Shown here: piece by piece, positions 35,812 through 43,596 of the stretch
Numbering within the stretch: the stretch's first letter is position 1
Layout: the number at the start of each line of letters is the position of its first letter
Assembly (NCBI GenBank): GCA_963792485.1
Contig: CAWBWL010000007.1
Coordinates: forward strand, 1-64,000
DNA length: 64,000 bases
Origin: JANOYJ01 sp963792485
GTDB taxonomy: Bacteria > Pseudomonadota > Alphaproteobacteria > Rhizobiales > Rhizobiaceae
Direction of reading: 5' to 3'
Notes under the pieces: model-generated
Told to the model about the DNA's origin: nothing
Database searches by the model: none
The model's input: the letters and a program-made list of their open reading frames with translations, nothing else
Position numbers and translations under genes: made by a program

Positions 35812-38800
35812 TTACCTAGTCAAGCCGTGCCGGAGCAAAGAGGCGAGCTTTCGAGCACGGCGCCGGAACTGCGAAATCCGGAGTGACGCTGCAGACAAGC
35901 CGATTGACAGGTTGAGCAGTCGCACCTGCGCCGGCCCGCCTTCTAGGGAACCGTACAGACGGAAGGAGAGGCGGAGAGGCCCGGATGGTTTGAAGCGGAA
36001 GACGCCAAGGTCGTCGGCCCATTCGGTTTCATGTGCAATCCGGACGCACCCATCCGCAAATTCGAGGCGGAATGTGCCGCCCTCTACGCCATAAGGGCAG
36101 GGGAACTGCCGTTGTTCGCCGCCGACCTGCGCCCGCGAACTCGCTTGGCCGCCGAACACCAAGTCGTGGCTGACGATAATTTGTTTCTCATCAGCGTCAG
36201 TGGCGCACAATTGCACCATGACGAACGCCGGACTGCGTGGCATCTCGTCAATCGCGTAGCGGGCCTCTATGATGGCCGGTTCCCTGATGGGCTCAGATAT
36301 ATCGGCGCAGCAAGTGGCTGGCGCTGTGTGTGACCATCTGCCGATTCGCAGCAGGACCTCGGAGCCTTTGGCGGCGGCATAGGACGAATTATCAGGCGAG
36401 TGGACGGTGAGAGAGAGGGCGGTCGGCCGGAACCGCGACGGCGCGGTTGCAAACGGGAACGGGACAGCTTCGGTCCGATAGTGCATCTGCCGCGCGGGCG
36501 ATTTAGTTGGCGGGGCAGGATGCTGCAGATCGTGCCAGATGGGGCCGTCGAAATGCCCTTCGAGGCCATGTTCCATTGAGTGGCGCACGGTGCGCATGGC
36601 GTCCTCAATGACCGCCATGGTCCGCTCGACGTCCTCTTCAGTGTGCGCCAGGGATGGCAAAATGCGGGGCATGCGGATGAATATGCCGTTGCGCATGCAA
36701 ACCTGCGCAAACAGGTCTTCGGCCCCGCGCTGCGTCAGCCGCCCGCCACCCTTTATGCGGAAGTACAACAGCGCGGGATGGGCGGCCAGCTGCCAGTCCA
36801 AACCGGTGCGCTCAGCCGCCTGCGCGAACCCATCGCGCATCAATTCGCCAATCTTGCGCAGGTGCCCGCTGACATCCGTTTGCCGGAATATGTCGAGCGT
36901 GGCGCGGCCTGCTGCAAGCGAAAGGCCGTCCCAGCGGTAGGTCATGCCGAAGTTCGCCTCGGGCATGTGCCGCATCCATTTGCGCGGTCCGACCACTGCG
37001 GAGAGCGGCATGCCGTTGGCGATCGCCTTGGCGAGGCATGTCAGATCGGGCCGGACGCCAGTGACCTCCTGCGTGCCGCCGCGCGCCACGCGGAATCCGG
37101 TGACAACCTCGTCGAAGATCAACAGAGCGCCGTGGCGGTCGGCAAGCTGGCGCAGTCCGCGCAAGAACTCGGGGTTGGGGTCCTCGTAACGCACCGGCTC
37201 GATGACGATCGCCGCCACTTGCGGGCCGTGGCGCTCCATGAGCGCGGTTGCCGCGGCCAGATCGTTGAAGGGGAAAGAGTGGACGAGTTCCCGATAGGCT
37301 GCAGGGATGCCGGCGCTGTGCGGCTCGGCCGCCCATGACCAGTCCTGGAACCCGTGATAGCCGCATAAGACAAGATGCTCACGCCGGGTGACAATCCGGG
37401 CCAATTTGACGGCCGCGGAGGTGACGTCAGTTCCATTCTTGCCGAAGGCCGCCATTTCGGCAGTTGGAACCAGGGCGCACAATTGCTCGGCGACATCGAT
37501 CTCAAGGGTCGCCGGCTGCGACAGGTTGACGCCGCGGTCGATCTGCTCGCGGATGGCCTCGCATACTGCAGGATTGTTGTGACCGAGCGCCACAGCGCCG
37601 CCGGACATATACCAGTCCAGATATTTGCGGCCCGAGGAATCATGGAAACTGGCGCCCAACGACCGCTCCGCGTAGAAGGGATAGATGCCGCGCGCATGGT
37701 GCACGGCCAGCGTGCCGGGGTAGGACGGTATCGCAAGGACGCGGCGGCCGCGCTCCACATAATCGGCGGCGCGGCGGGTGGCCTCGGAGTCCTCGAAGAT
37801 ATCCGGTCCTGCCCAGCCATTCACGGTCTTGGCCAGCCCCGTGCGCAGGGACTCACTATCGGTCAACTCAAGCTTGTTGCGCAGGATGGCAATAAGGTTC
37901 TGCATCGCCGGCTTGGTGCGCCGCAGCCGAAAGGCGAGTTCCTGGGCCTGCTTCTCCAGCGTAGCCACGACTTCCTGCAACTCAATTCGCGGCAGGAAAT
38001 AAAGACTCAGCTCCTCCGGATCGGCCATGGTGTTCACGTAGGCTGACGCGCCGTGTTCCTCAGCGAGCAGCAGGAAATCGGCGAACTCGTGCCAGTTCGA
38101 GCGCATGGGGCAGAAGTTGAAGATCAGCCCTCCGCCGTTGGCGCCAACGCGCCGGCCAAACTCCTTGGCATTTTTCAGCATGGTCTCGAAGGACGCCCCG
38201 ACGCGTATCTGTTCGACGGTTTTGGCGGTGGCGCCATCAAACGAAATCGCGATCGTCATGCGCAGCTTTGCGAGCATCTCCTCGACGCGCTCGTTAAAGA
38301 CCATCCCGTTCGTGTTGACGTAGCAATGTATGCCGCTCTGCATCCCGATCAGCATGTCCCAAATCCGGTAGCACTCCTTCTGAGAGAACGGTTCGCCGCC
38401 GAGGAACACCGCGCACGCCACCCGCTCCAGATATTTGCGCAGATCCTCGAAAAACTGGTCTCCGTAAACAGACCGCAAGGGCGGACGCTTCTCGCGGCGC
38501 GCGCGGATCGCGGACGAGTAGTCGCCGGAGCACATCACGCACTGCAGGGCACAGGTGTTGGCGAGATTGAACTCCAGCCGCGACGGCCACTCCGGCTCGG
38601 TCTGATAAATCGGCTCCATGTCGTAAGTGCGCACGCTGTCAGCTGTAATGTAGTCGCCTGCGGCGATGTAGCTCGAGCACACCGCGCAACCCGCCGGGTA
38701 ATCAAACCTGCGCAGCGCGTCGACCATGGCCCGCCGCACGGGCGAGTGCCATATCTCATCCAGCCGCTGTGTGCGAATGTCGCCCAATACAGTGGCGGGC

Positions 38801-38973
38801 TTGCGTCCGCACGAAAGAACCTTCCCTGTCGGATGAAAAGACATTGTCCGCACCGGTGCATAGCAGCCAAGGCGCTGCGCCGTGGGCGGCAAGAGACGAA
38901 ACGCCTCGAATGCAGCTATCTCCCGGTCGCTAAGCTGCAGGGTTGGCTCGAGACTTGTGAGGCCGCTGGTCAC
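35812..38973 (-). CDS. Radical SAM (N-terminal SPASM/twitch-like) - class III aminotransferase fusion
   Basis: A 1053-residue multidomain enzyme of unknown product. Residues ~37-100 form a SPASM/twitch-like iron-sulfur segment with Cys at 37, 55, 96 and 99 (GKVLSC, LGDIRTQRLDEIW). Residues ~130-300 are a radical SAM core with CALQCVMC (Cys 141, 145, 148) and GGEPF at 192-196. Residues ~405-800 are a class III PLP aminotransferase resembling glutamate-1-semialdehyde aminomutase: GHNNPAV, YHGFQDW (539-545), FDEVVTGFR (Asp 621) and the PLP lysine in LAKAIANGMP (Lys 649). Residues ~820-1053 match nothing I know and look beta-rich. GTG start overlapping the sulfotransferase stop by 4 bases. No frameshift is visible, so the fusion is probably real. 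Confidence 0.88.
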   Translation of the reverse strand: MTSGLTSLEPTLQLSDREIAAFEAFRLLPPTAQRLGCYAPVRTMSFHPTGKVLSCGRKPATVLGDIRTQRLDEIWHSPVRRAMVDALRRFDYPAGCAVCSSYIAAGDYITADSVRTYDMEPIYQTEPEWPSRLEFNLANTCALQCVMCSGDYSSAIRARREKRPPLRSVYGDQFFEDLRKYLERVACAVFLGGEPFSQKECYRIWDMLIGMQSGIHCYVNTNGMVFNERVEEMLAKLRMTIAISFDGATAKTVEQIRVGASFETMLKNAKEFGRRVGANGGGLIFNFCPMRSNWHEFADFLLLAEEHGASAYVNTMADPEELSLYFLPRIELQEVVATLEKQAQELAFRLRRTKPAMQNLIAILRNKLELTDSESLRTGLAKTVNGWAGPDIFEDSEATRRAADYVERGRRVLAIPSYPGTLAVHHARGIYPFYAERSLGASFHDSSGRKYLDWYMSGGAVALGHNNPAVCEAIREQIDRGVNLSQPATLEIDVAEQLCALVPTAEMAAFGKNGTDVTSAAVKLARIVTRREHLVLCGYHGFQDWSWAAEPHSAGIPAAYRELVHSFPFNDLAAATALMERHGPQVAAIVIEPVRYEDPNPEFLRGLRQLADRHGALLIFDEVVTGFRVARGGTQEVTGVRPDLTCLAKAIANGMPLSAVVGPRKWMRHMPEANFGMTYRWDGLSLAAGRATLDIFRQTDVSGHLRKIGELMRDGFAQAAERTGLDWQLAAHPALLYFRIKGGGRLTQRGAEDLFAQVCMRNGIFIRMPRILPSLAHTEEDVERTMAVIEDAMRTVRHSMEHGLEGHFDGPIWHDLQHPAPPTKSPARQMHYRTEAVPFPFATAPSRFRPTALSLTVHSPDNSSYAAAKGSEVLLRIGRWSHTAPATCCADISEPIREPAIIEARYAIDEMPRSPAFVMVQLCATDADEKQIIVSHDLVFGGQASSRAQVGGEQRQFPCPYGVEGGTFRLEFADGCVRIAHETEWADDLGVFRFKPSGPLRLSFRLYGSLEGGPAQVRLLNLSIGLSAASLRISQFRRRARKLASLLRHGLTR

Positions 38974-39575
38974 GCGATGTTTTCCAAATGCGGGATTACC
39001 GGCTGGTAGCCAAACCTTGCAAAATCATAGAACGACCACAGATCGACAAGCTCTTTGCTCTCGGGCGTGAACTCGTCGAAACCCCGATTGTCGGAGCTGT
39101 TGAACCTGGGAAGATCATCCGGGACGTCAAACCCAAGCGCGCGCAGATCCTGCGCCAGGCTCTCAACACGGACATAGTGAGTGACCTGGATTGGCGGACG
39201 TCCATCGAAGGGGGATTCAACGGGCGTCAGCATCGAAGTAATGGTGGCGTTGAAAAAGCCCCAGCGAGGGGCCAGAACCATCTGGCGCAGAAAGTCTACA
39301 AAAGACAAATGCGGCACCGGCCAATATTGCTTGTAGTGGCCATAGAGCGAAGCGGCTCGCGTGTAAGGGTGGCGAATGCTCACCGCGAAGGTGTAGCTCT
39401 CCAGCCGGCTCCACACATCCCAAGGCATGACGGTGGTGTGAATATCCACGCCTCCGTCGAGCTGCGGACCGATGATGCTCATGCATGATTGTTTGGTCAA
39501 TAACTCATGGAGTGTGTTTGAAGCACACTTCGGCGGCGTGAACAGGACCAACAAACGATCAAGCGAGTAGATCAT
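38970..39575 (-). CDS. Sulfotransferase family protein
   Basis: A 201-residue PAPS-dependent sulfotransferase-like protein. The 5'-phosphosulfate loop is FTPPKCASNT (about residues 13-22), and the 3'-phosphate segment is SIRHPYTRAASLY (about 75-88). I choose the ATG at 39575, 6 bases after AAAGGG; a TTG 27 bases upstream is less likely. It is upstream of, and coupled by a GTGA overlap to, the radical SAM-aminotransferase gene, so the two very likely act on one product. The acceptor is unknown. The next 375 bases upstream hold a transposase remnant and no gene. Confidence 0.85.
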   Translation of the reverse strand: MIYSLDRLLVLFTPPKCASNTLHELLTKQSCMSIIGPQLDGGVDIHTTVMPWDVWSRLESYTFAVSIRHPYTRAASLYGHYKQYWPVPHLSFVDFLRQMVLAPRWGFFNATITSMLTPVESPFDGRPPIQVTHYVRVESLAQDLRALGFDVPDDLPRFNSSDNRGFDEFTPESKELVDLWSFYDFARFGYQPVIPHLENIA

Positions 39576-39797
39576 ACGCTGCCCTTTGAACAATGCGGCC
39601 AAAATGGCGGCAACGCGCTCAGATACTTCCTATAGTTCACGAGCGCCGCTTGCTTTTTTGTTCGCAGGGCCTGTGAGTAACGTTCCTATACTGGCGGGAA
39701 ATCAGCGACTTGGCAAGTTCGCCCAAGTAGACCCAGTGAACAGACACTCGATTCGGGTGCAAACGCCGGCGGCGACCAGGTCGCCGCTATTCCTGGC

Positions 39798-39950
39798 GAC
39801 GGCGATCCGGACCTGGAACTCGTCGACCTGAGGGTTGAAGTCCCGCGCGGTCAGGCGCTGGCCCAGCAGTTGCAAACAGTGCATCTTGGTCTTGATGCGG
39901 CCTCGGCGGTGGTATCCATTCCATTCGAATTCTGTGAGATCAATGGGTCC
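39798..39950 (-). pseudogene. C-terminal remnant of an IS5-family-like transposase
   Basis: Minus-strand translation gives NGYHRRGRIKTKMHCLQLLG followed by QRLTARDFNPQVDEFQVRIAV, the recognisable C-terminal E-motif region of IS5-like DDE transposases. Homology begins near 39950 and stops at 39798, where the expected LNRFTALG-type ending is replaced by unrelated sequence. The position where I recall a Glu (xETKM or xEAKM) is Lys here. Only about 50 codons survive, so this is a dead fragment. The rest of the 39576-39977 gap must hold the sulfotransferase promoter; I see only isolated CTATAG-like hexamers. Confidence 0.7.
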
Positions 39951-39977
39951 CGCTTATGGGTATGTTTCTGTTGCGCT

Positions 39978-40805
39978 TCAGTCGCCTTCTGTTCCTTTCG
40001 CTTCGTTCCAGAGCGCTTCCATTTCTTCCAGGCTCGCCGTCCCTAGTTCCCGCCCAGACGCATGGAGACTGTCTTCGATATGTCGGAAACGTCGACGGAA
40101 CTTGGCATTGGAGAGTGTCAGGGCGTTTTCTGGATCGATCTTCAAATGCCGTCCAAGATTGACCAGCACAAAGAGCAAGTCGCCATACTCGTCACGGGCG
40201 CGCCGCGCGTCGCCGCTTGCAATCTCGGCACGCAGTTCACCAATTTCCTCTTCTATCTTGTCGAGAATTGGGGCGGCGCTATCCCAATCAAAACCGACCT
40301 TTGCGGCGCGTTGCTGCAGTTTCAGCGCGCGGGTGAGGGCGGGCAGGTTTGACGGCACATCATCAAGAAATTCCTTGTCAGGTTTGGCGGGAGCGCCTTT
40401 TGCGGCCCGACGGGCCGCTTTTTCGGACTTCTCCTCAAATTTGATTTTATCCCAGGCGCCTTTGGCCAGGCCCACAGTCCGGGCGTGTTCATCGCCAAAC
40501 ACATGCGGGTGCCGGCGAATCATCTTTGATGTGATGCGCTCTACAACATCCTCAAATGAAAACGCCCCATTTTCGGACGCCATCTGCGCATGGAACACGA
40601 CTTGCAGCAAAAGATCGCCGAGTTCCTCGCACAAATCGTCCAGATCATCGCGCTCAATGGCGTCGGCCACCTCATACGCCTCTTCGAGCGTATAAGGAGC
40701 GATGCTCCGGAAGTTCTGCTCCAGATCCCATGGACACCCGGTGACAGGGGCGCGCAGAGCTGACATGATTTCGAGAAGACGTGAAATATCTCTGGAAGGT
40801 TTCAT
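39978..40805 (-). CDS. mazG: Nucleoside triphosphate pyrophosphohydrolase MazG
   Basis: Hydrolyses NTPs to NMP and pyrophosphate, a house-cleaning enzyme. 275 residues with two MazG domains. The first carries CPWDLEQNFRSIAPYTLEEAYE and EELGDLLLQVVFHA (the EExxE metal site); the second carries EEEIGELRAEI and DEYGDLLFVLVNLG. The C-terminal tail is short. Divergent from the DenD-like gene across a 147-base gap. Confidence 0.95.
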   Translation of the reverse strand: MKPSRDISRLLEIMSALRAPVTGCPWDLEQNFRSIAPYTLEEAYEVADAIERDDLDDLCEELGDLLLQVVFHAQMASENGAFSFEDVVERITSKMIRRHPHVFGDEHARTVGLAKGAWDKIKFEEKSEKAARRAAKGAPAKPDKEFLDDVPSNLPALTRALKLQQRAAKVGFDWDSAAPILDKIEEEIGELRAEIASGDARRARDEYGDLLFVLVNLGRHLKIDPENALTLSNAKFRRRFRHIEDSLHASGRELGTASLEEMEALWNEAKGTEGD

Positions 40806-40952
40806 ACAACCATCTTATCGGGATAAAGTCGGCCCCGCGACCGGCCAATTTGCGTTCGTTCGATTTACGCACATGTTCGCTTCCTTCTGCGGCCAAGCAA
40901 GATAGACTGACCAAGACAGACTGACACGGAGCATCAAGGAGCCTCGCGCGGC

Positions 40953-41933
40953 ATGCACGCAATGATCATCGGCGCAGCGGGAATGCTTGGACGGAAGCTC
41001 GCCCAATCACTCGTGTTTGGAAATGACGCCTGGCAGGCCAAGCTGACAAAGTTGACGCTGGTCGATGTCCTGGAACCGTCCCGCTTGCCCTCGGACCTGC
41101 CGCAAGACCTTCTCACCGCCGACTTGTCCATACCGGGCAAGGCAGCAGGTCTTGCTGCGGCTCGCCCCGATATCATCTTTCATCTCGCCGCAATTGTGTC
41201 CGGCGAGGCAGAAGCAGATTTTGCGAAGGGGTATCGCGTCAACCTGGATGGTACGCGAATGCTGTTTGATGCGATACGGGAGGAGGGGAGGCGTGCCCCC
41301 TATTGCCCGCGTCTCGTTTTTTCCTCATCTATTGCGGTTTTTGGCGCCCCGTTCCCGGAAATGATCGGCGATGAGTTTCTCACTGCGCCCCTGACAAGTT
41401 ATGGGACGCAGAAAGCAATCTGTGAACTTTTGTTGGCAGACTACTCCCGCCGCCGGATTTTCGATGGGATCGGTCTGCGCCTGCCGACGATCTGTGTGCG
41501 ACCAGGCCTGCCAAACAAGGCCGCGTCAGGTTTTTTCTCCAACATAATTCGCGAACCGCTCAAGGGCGAGGAAGCGGTGTTGCCAGTTGACCCTTCGGTG
41601 CGTCATTGGTTCGCCAGCCCGCGCGCCGCGATCGGCTTTCTCCTGCACGCGGCTTTGATTGATCTGGAACGAGTTGGACTGCGCCGCAATCTGACAATGC
41701 CCGGCATCTCGGCGACAGTGGCCGAGCAGCTATCGGCACTCCAGCGCTTTGGCGGGCCAAAATCCATCAAACTTATCCGCCATGAGCCAAACCAGGAAAT
41801 CCAGAAAATCGTCGCCGGCTGGCCGTCAAGCTTCAATGCCCGCAGGGCCACCGCATTGGGGTTCAAGGCCGAAAACAGCTTTGATGAGATCGTCAAAGTC
41901 CATGTTGATGATGAACTGGCGTTCAGCCCCTGA
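40953..41933 (+). CDS. denD: NAD-dependent epimerase/dehydratase family, D-erythronate dehydrogenase-like
   Basis: An extended short-chain dehydrogenase of 326 residues. The Rossmann loop GAAGMLG is near residue 8, followed by HLAAIVSGEAEADF, the catalytic Tyr/Lys in SYGTQKAICE, and RLPTICVRPG. The overall pattern is that of the D-erythronate dehydrogenase (DenD) group, which oxidises D-erythronate at C2 before 3-oxo-tetronate kinase and decarboxylase steps. None of those partner genes is adjacent, so the specific activity is inferred only from family resemblance. Strong AAGGAG ribosome-binding site. Confidence 0.8.
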   Translation: MHAMIIGAAGMLGRKLAQSLVFGNDAWQAKLTKLTLVDVLEPSRLPSDLPQDLLTADLSIPGKAAGLAAARPDIIFHLAAIVSGEAEADFAKGYRVNLDGTRMLFDAIREEGRRAPYCPRLVFSSSIAVFGAPFPEMIGDEFLTAPLTSYGTQKAICELLLADYSRRRIFDGIGLRLPTICVRPGLPNKAASGFFSNIIREPLKGEEAVLPVDPSVRHWFASPRAAIGFLLHAALIDLERVGLRRNLTMPGISATVAEQLSALQRFGGPKSIKLIRHEPNQEIQKIVAGWPSSFNARRATALGFKAENSFDEIVKVHVDDELAFSP

Positions 41934-41989
41934 ACTTGCGGCTACATATATAAATCACATAACATGGATTATGGAACTGTTAGATCAGA

Positions 41990-42799
41990 TCAGATGAGCA
42001 ATTCCACCACCAGCCCGTCATATCCAGGCTCAATATGGTCCGGCGTTTCGGCATAGACCTGATCATAGTCCAACGGAGTATGCATATGAGTAAAGATTGC
42101 GCGGCGCGGTTTGAGCCTTTCGATCCAAGCCAATGATTGTGCGAGTGAAATGTGTGTCGGATGCGGCTTGTACTGCAACGCATCGATTATCAACACATCA
42201 AGCATGGCAAGGCGTTCAACCGTGCTCTCCGGAAAATCACTGACATCCGGGCAATAGGCAAGACGACCGATGCGAAAACCCAGGGAAATCATGGAACCGT
42301 GCTGCTGGGGCAAAGGCTCAAAGTCAATCGGTCCGCCGGGTCCGGATATCGAGAATGGAGCATGGTGCTCAATGCGGTGGTCGGCAACAATCGGCGGATA
42401 GTAGCTGCCGGGTGGCGTCTCGAAGCAGTAACCGAAACCCTGCCGTAAACGCTGCGATGTTTCCGCGTCAGCGTAAATGTTGATGCGCTGCTTATTCTCA
42501 AGCCAATAGCCGCGCAGATCGTCAATACCGTGAATGTGGTCTGCGTGAGCATGGGTGTAAACGACCGCGTCAAGCCGCCTGACGCCCGCAGAAATCATTT
42601 GTTGGCGAAAATCGGGCCCAGTGTCGATTACGACAACCGTTCTGTCTCCGTTTTCGCGAATGCGTTCGACCAGCATGGATGAACGCAAGCGCTTGTTTTT
42701 TGGATTGCCGGGATTGCAGGCACCCCAATCGCCGGTGATCCGTGGCACGCCTGGCGAGGAACCGCAGCCGAGCATTGTGAATCGCAACATGTCAGCCAT
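41990..42799 (-). CDS. MBL-fold metal-dependent hydrolase (PhnP-like)
   Basis: A 269-residue metallo-beta-lactamase-fold phosphodiesterase-like protein. It begins MLGCGSSPGVPRITGDWGAC and has THAHADHIHGIDDL, the HxHxDH dinuclear metal motif, near residue 85; later FTHMHTPLDY provides another metal ligand. Conserved next to tatD in alphaproteobacteria, but the physiological substrate is unclear. I choose the ATG at 42799, which overlaps the tatD stop by 8 bases; 42790 is an alternative. Confidence 0.9.
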   Translation of the reverse strand: MADMLRFTMLGCGSSPGVPRITGDWGACNPGNPKNKRLRSSMLVERIRENGDRTVVVIDTGPDFRQQMISAGVRRLDAVVYTHAHADHIHGIDDLRGYWLENKQRINIYADAETSQRLRQGFGYCFETPPGSYYPPIVADHRIEHHAPFSISGPGGPIDFEPLPQQHGSMISLGFRIGRLAYCPDVSDFPESTVERLAMLDVLIIDALQYKPHPTHISLAQSLAWIERLKPRRAIFTHMHTPLDYDQVYAETPDHIEPGYDGLVVELLI

Positions 42800-43595
42800 C
42801 GCCGGCGTCCGGAACCAGGCTGCGCGGAACTTTTGTGAAAAGCCGAAAGAAGTTCTCTGTCGTAAGCCTGGCGATTTCGTCCTCGTTGCTGCCAAGTTCC
42901 CCAGCTAAACACTTGGCAGTTTCAATAACATACGACGGTTCGTTACGCCGACCGCGATGTGGCGGCGGTGCGAGGTAAGGCGCGTCCGTCTCGATGAGCA
43001 AGCGCCCGGGCGGAACAATTCGGGCAATCGAGCGGAGGTCTGCTGAGTTTTTGAAAGTCAGTATCCCGGAAAAGGATACATACCCGCCGAGATCAATGCC
43101 GGCTTCGGCAAGGCGCGCACCAGAGGAAAAGCAATGGAGCAGGAAGGGGAAGGCGCCCTTCCCTGTTTCTTCGGTCAAAATGCGCTCGACGTCTTCGTCT
43201 GCATTGCGCGCGTGTATGACCAGCGGCAGGCCGGTGCGCCGGGCGGCTTCGATATGAACCCGGAAACCTTGCGCCTGCGCTTCCCGTGGCGCCTGGTCGT
43301 AGTGATAATCGAGCCCCGCTTCGCCAATGGCCACGCATTTTTGATAGGCGGAGAGCTGGATGAGCTCGTCTGCAGTCACATCCATCTCATCTGCGGCATG
43401 GTGTGGATGAGTGCCGACCGAACAAAACACATTGTCATAGCTTTCTGCCAGCCTGCGGATTTGATCAAACCGGCGCACCCGGGTGGATATGGTCACCATA
43501 AGTTTCACGCCGGCGTTCGCAGCACGGCGCATGACCTCGTCGCGGTCGGGCTCAAAATCCGGGAAATCAAGATGACAATGGCTATCGACAAGCAT
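42792..43595 (-). CDS. tatD: TatD family metal-dependent hydrolase (DNase)
   Basis: A TIM-barrel metallohydrolase with 3'-5' nuclease activity in characterised members. 267 residues starting MLVDSHCHLDFPDF (HxH metal site); also GEAGLDYHYD, PLVIHARNADED and ETDAPYLAPPPHRG, all family-defining. The start at 43595 lies one base after the metG stop, so it is coupled with metG. The frame is open further upstream into metG but without homology. Confidence 0.95.
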   Translation of the reverse strand: MLVDSHCHLDFPDFEPDRDEVMRRAANAGVKLMVTISTRVRRFDQIRRLAESYDNVFCSVGTHPHHAADEMDVTADELIQLSAYQKCVAIGEAGLDYHYDQAPREAQAQGFRVHIEAARRTGLPLVIHARNADEDVERILTEETGKGAFPFLLHCFSSGARLAEAGIDLGGYVSFSGILTFKNSADLRSIARIVPPGRLLIETDAPYLAPPPHRGRRNEPSYVIETAKCLAGELGSNEDEIARLTTENFFRLFTKVPRSLVPDAGDG

Positions 43596-43596
43596 G

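Noticed and set aside
38053..39009. 318-codon plus-strand frame opposite the radical SAM fusion
   Set aside because: The opposite strand carries a coherent radical SAM domain; this translation resembles nothing.
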